Source: Synechococcus sp. AG-686-F08
GTDB taxonomy: Bacteria; Cyanobacteriota; Cyanobacteriia; PCC-6307; Cyanobiaceae
DNA: 36,735 bases
Direction: 5' to 3'
Assembly: GCA_003210315.1 (NCBI GenBank)
Contig: QCVQ01000018.1
Location: 1 to 36,735, forward strand
The notes under the pieces are model-generated. The model did not search any database and had not been told where the DNA came from. It worked only from the letters and a program-made list of their open reading frames with translations. Position 1 is the first letter of the stretch. Each line of letters begins with the position of its first letter. The position numbers were made by a program, and so were the translations under genes. This document shows, piece by piece, positions 34,822 through 36,735 of this stretch.

Positions 34822-35028
34822 TCAATCGTCTGATTGGTTGCTTGAACGGCTCGCAATCTTGGCATCCGCCCAACGTGAAAAAAAATAAACAGCAATAAAC
34901 ATCGGCAAGTAAGCAATCCACATGTTGTCAAGCTCGAGACCGCTGTTGTTAACGAGAACCAAGCCTCCATAGCCAACAACAAAGTAAATACCAGCCCTAC
35001 GTAGAGCACCAACCTGCTTAGCATTCAT
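34822..35028 (-). CDS. Small two-helix membrane protein of unknown function
   Basis: A 68-residue protein from the ATG at 35028 (MNAKQVGALRRAG); a TTG three codons earlier, at 35037, has an AAAGG site right in front and may be the true start. Two membrane helices are visible, GIYFVVGYGGLVLV and WIAYLPMFIAVYFF, with a charged C-terminal tail rich in Ser and Asp. I do not recognise a family. An overlapping minus-strand frame at 34779-35024 is also hydrophobic but runs into the TIGR03643 gene and is less protein-like, so I prefer this one. Confidence 0.6.
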   Translation of the reverse strand: MNAKQVGALRRAGIYFVVGYGGLVLVNNSGLELDNMWIAYLPMFIAVYFFSRWADAKIASRSSNQSDD

Positions 35029-35108
35029 CGAAATCAAATACCTTTTGCATACGCTAAGAGACTACTCAAGCAAAGGCATCCTCTTCCATCTAACCGATAC
35101 GTTTATAA

Positions 35109-35729
35109 CTACTCTGGCTCACCCATGGTGCAGCATCCACAATCTGGACAGTTGTCACGGATACCACTGTCTCCGTAGCAAACACTTGCATTGAGAAGGG
35201 GGCTGCCATAACCAACACAAGGAAGCTCCCCCGAACAGGATTTCCATGTTGCTGCTGCATCCATTGTCAGAGTCACATTCTTGAGGATAGGAGACATGCT
35301 TGATACAGGCTCAACAATGCTGATCTGGTAGTTGATCAAAAGGGGAGTCACCTCAAGTCCAAGAATTTCAATAATCTGAGGAGAAGATTGGAAGGCGGAA
35401 AGAGTCGCCTTGGCAGGATGCTTGAAGTCCACATTCACAGATTTCCAAAGATCTTTTACCCCTGGCTGACGAAATTCCGTGAATACCACACCAGATCGGT
35501 TGGAATACATTTTGACGGAACGAATGGAACGACGAGGAATCTGTAGCTCTAGTTGGACACCATTTCCAGGCAGGCTAAGAGCAGAGGCCTTAGCAGAGTT
35601 GAGCACAAACAAAAAAAGAGGAGCCTTGTCTTCAGATGCTTTCAACTGCGAAGACAGGGCACCGGGACCAAATCCAATCAGGCACAACAGAAACCCAAAT
35701 ATCAGATCAATACGATTCAAACCCTGCAT
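35109..35729 (-). CDS. Exported protein with a cysteine-rich C-terminus, unknown function
   Basis: A 206-residue protein that begins with a signal peptide (hydrophobic LIFGFLLCLIGFGPGALS). The body (about 35-160) is strand-rich, with alternating patterns such as GVQLELQIPRRSI and VTPLLINYQISIVEP, like an immunoglobulin- or cohesin-like beta domain. The last 45 residues hold seven Cys, ending in NCPDCGCCTMGEPE, suggesting disulfides or a metal site outside the cytoplasm. I do not recognise a family. The G+C of this end of the window is low. It diverges from the small gene at 35965 across a 235-base gap. Confidence 0.65.
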   Translation of the reverse strand: MQGLNRIDLIFGFLLCLIGFGPGALSSQLKASEDKAPLFLFVLNSAKASALSLPGNGVQLELQIPRRSIRSVKMYSNRSGVVFTEFRQPGVKDLWKSVNVDFKHPAKATLSAFQSSPQIIEILGLEVTPLLINYQISIVEPVSSMSPILKNVTLTMDAAATWKSCSGELPCVGYGSPLLNASVCYGDSGIRDNCPDCGCCTMGEPE

Positions 35730-35964
35730 TCGTCAAAGCCCCAACGCAAGTGCGTCAACTGTAAATGTATTAACAATGACGCAAGTGATCAGCCAAGCAA
35801 AATGCAAACACTTGACGCATTGAGATCAGAATGCGAGGTCACAAACAACGGATGATACGTTGAAGCTGAAAGCACTAAACGCATCAAAAAACAAATGCGG
35901 AATAATCAAACCCTTGACAGCAATAAATGACTAAAGTTGAGCTCACGGCATCAAAATTAAAGCG
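35730..35964. promoter_or_regulatory. Divergent intergenic region with repeated ACGCAAGTG elements
   Basis: ACGCAAGTG occurs twice on the plus strand (35744-35752 and 35779-35787, 35 bases apart). TGCGTCAA (35751-35758) is matched by its reverse complement TTGACGCA (35812-35819). A perfect TTGACA lies at 35914-35919, but I find no good -10 at the right spacing before the 35965 gene. The repeats are candidates for regulator binding sites shared by the two divergent genes; this is inference. Confidence 0.35.
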
Positions 35965-36264
35965 ATGACTGAGATCAACAATCGACCGAGTCCAGGAGAA
36001 ATGACCTATTCCCAAGCATGGGAAGAATATCAAAACAATGGTGAAGCCTGGAGAACCGAGCATGACGAAGCTATGCAGCAAGTTCGCTTGGAAATGCCTG
36101 AAGCAGGATCGGGTGCACTTGTAGAAGCCGGATTGATCATGGCATCCCGCCCCATCGGTCAACGACAAGAAGCACTCAGCCGATGGCACGAATTTTTCGA
36201 AAGCGACAGACAAGCAAACGCATTACACGGCTACCCTATCGGACATCCAAAAGCTGAGCCGTAG
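35965..36264 (+). CDS. Small soluble orphan protein
   Basis: A 99-residue hydrophilic protein, mostly helical, without signal peptide or membrane segment. It is rich in Glu, Ala and Gln, with aromatic residues spread along the chain (YSQAWEEYQ, EAWRTEH, RWHEFFESD), which suggests a small helical bundle. I do not recognise it. The ATG at 35965 is used; there is no clear Shine-Dalgarno, as in most genes here. It lies in an AT-rich stretch with other small orphans. Confidence 0.6.
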   Translation: MTEINNRPSPGEMTYSQAWEEYQNNGEAWRTEHDEAMQQVRLEMPEAGSGALVEAGLIMASRPIGQRQEALSRWHEFFESDRQANALHGYPIGHPKAEP

Positions 36265-36283
36265 AAAATCATCTTTATACTGA

Positions 36284-36385
36284 ATGAAGTCAGATAGAAA
36301 AACTGAAGTTAAATGGCAAAAAATGCCTGTACTTCAAGACCAACGGGAAAGGGATCAACTGGAAGAGTCGCTACCGCAGAAATGA
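36284..36385 (+). CDS. Possible 33-residue small protein
   Basis: An ATG at 36284 opens a 33-codon frame ending at TGA 36383-36385. The product is strongly charged (MKSDRKTEVKW at the start, DQRERDQLEESL later). No ribosome-binding site is evident. The same frame stays open after this stop until 36481, so it could also be part of a decayed longer gene. It is weak on its own and reported because the 36265-36477 stretch otherwise holds no gene. Confidence 0.2.
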   Translation: MKSDRKTEVKWQKMPVLQDQRERDQLEESLPQK

Positions 36386-36406
36386 ATCCAAAACTTGAAC
36401 AAAATC

Positions 36407-36481
36407 ATGCTTCAAAAAGGATTTAAAATCATCGTATTAATGTTAATTGCTCCGCATCCTCGATATCAAGAAGGAGCATGA
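36407..36481 (+). CDS. Possible 24-residue leader-like peptide
   Basis: A frame from ATG 36407 encodes 24 residues with a hydrophobic centre (FKIIVLMLIAP) and ends at TGA 36479-36481. That stop overlaps the ATG of the next frame in an ATGA arrangement, as in translationally coupled genes of this window. It is in the same frame as the 36284 reading frame, separated by one TGA. It could be a leader peptide, a decayed gene end, or chance. Confidence 0.2.
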   Translation: MLQKGFKIIVLMLIAPHPRYQEGA

Positions 36482-36735
36482 TTTGGTCACCATTTTCGAG
36501 TTGTTATGAAGCGAGGCAGAAGCATGAGTCTGCGGCTTCAAGTCACTACCTCCAACCTAACCAATCGCTATTTTCCTGGCCACACGAAGGATCCAAATTC
36601 AGCAAACAACAAAAAAGGCTAATGACAGGAATGATTCTCTTCAGAGGAAGAATAAATACCTATGAAGCTCTTGATCTATCTACGTTGCACTTGAAAGAAT
36701 TATCAGTAGTCCATCCAATGCCTTCGAAAATCCCG
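36478..36735 (+). CDS. Possible gene, N-terminal 86 codons, open at the right edge
   Basis: From the ATG at 36478 the frame is open for all 86 codons to the window end. The product starts MIWSPFSSCYEARQKHES and later reads MTGMILFRGRINTYEALDL. I do not recognise a family. AAGGAG (36471-36476) is present but only one base before this ATG, which is too close; an internal ATG at 36622 is another start. Because it is cut, neither its length nor its function can be judged. An open frame of this length in AT-rich DNA is unlikely, though not impossible, by chance. Confidence 0.4.
   Translation, partial: MIWSPFSSCYEARQKHESAASSHYLQPNQSLFSWPHEGSKFSKQQKRLMTGMILFRGRINTYEALDLSTLHLKELSVVHPMPSKIP

Noticed and set aside
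34779-35024. Alternative hydrophobic minus-strand frame of 81 codons
   Set aside because: It runs into the TIGR03643 gene, and the overlapping frame at 34822-35028 has a better membrane-protein pattern and charged ends.
35914-35937. TTGACA as a promoter for the 35965 gene
   Set aside because: No acceptable -10 hexamer at 16-18 bases; kept only as a note on the intergenic region.
1-36735. Search for tRNA genes, CRISPR arrays, insertion sequences and phage modules
   Set aside because: No TTCGA-type tRNA loop outside coding sequence, no regularly spaced repeats, and no transposase, integrase or structural phage protein seen.

Overview
The window looks like a chromosome segment of a marine picocyanobacterium, most likely a Synechococcus of subcluster 5.1. 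This rests on gene content: the first codons of psbA (photosystem II D1), ndhD, petE and petJ, glgB, hemE, Ycf51, and several cyanobacterial families of unknown function (DUF1824, DUF2605, DUF4332, TIGR03643). A clade I, CC9311-like strain is a guess from general resemblance, not a demonstrated identity. I found no tRNA, rRNA, CRISPR array, transposase or phage module.

Left part (1-15137). psbA runs off the left edge on the minus strand. Upstream of it lies a DUF697 protein whose GTPase-like region has no P-loop. On the plus strand follow a cation diffusion facilitator, an RHH-like disordered protein joined to trpS, and a lambda-endolysin-like lysozyme. DUF2605 (minus) and thrS (plus) diverge from a 25-base gap. 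Then come thrS-DUF1824-glk-thrB-ndhD-M3 oligopeptidase, tightly packed, and an orphan 490-residue protein.

Middle part (15118-25197, all minus strand). A compact three-gene cassette (DUF6629 membrane protein, five-helix membrane protein, membrane-anchored alpha/beta hydrolase) is AT-rich in the stretches I counted and overlaps the orphan gene tail to tail. Next to it is tamB-ROK kinase-proA-folB-lipase, which reads as one operon with ATGA-type overlaps or very short gaps.

Right part (25262-36735, mostly plus strand). Ycf51-DUF4332, a small exported protein, a CocE-type hydrolase, a DUF3887-like exported protein, glgB, hemE, an SDR protein, plastocyanin (petE, with a clear terminator), cytochrome c6 (petJ) overlapping a Nif11-like gene, and a TIGR03643 protein. 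The last 2 kb is AT-rich and holds small orphan genes, plus a reading frame that leaves the window open.

How they work together. The window joins photosynthetic electron transport (psbA, ndhD, petE/petJ), tetrapyrrole synthesis (hemE), glycogen and glucose use (glgB, two unrelated glucokinase families), amino-acid synthesis and charging (thrB, proA, thrS, trpS), folate (folB) and envelope biogenesis (tamB, lysozyme). The least explained parts are the 13.7-17.5 kb orphan/hydrolase cassette, the petJ-Nif11 pair, the double palindrome upstream of psbA, and the small-gene tail.
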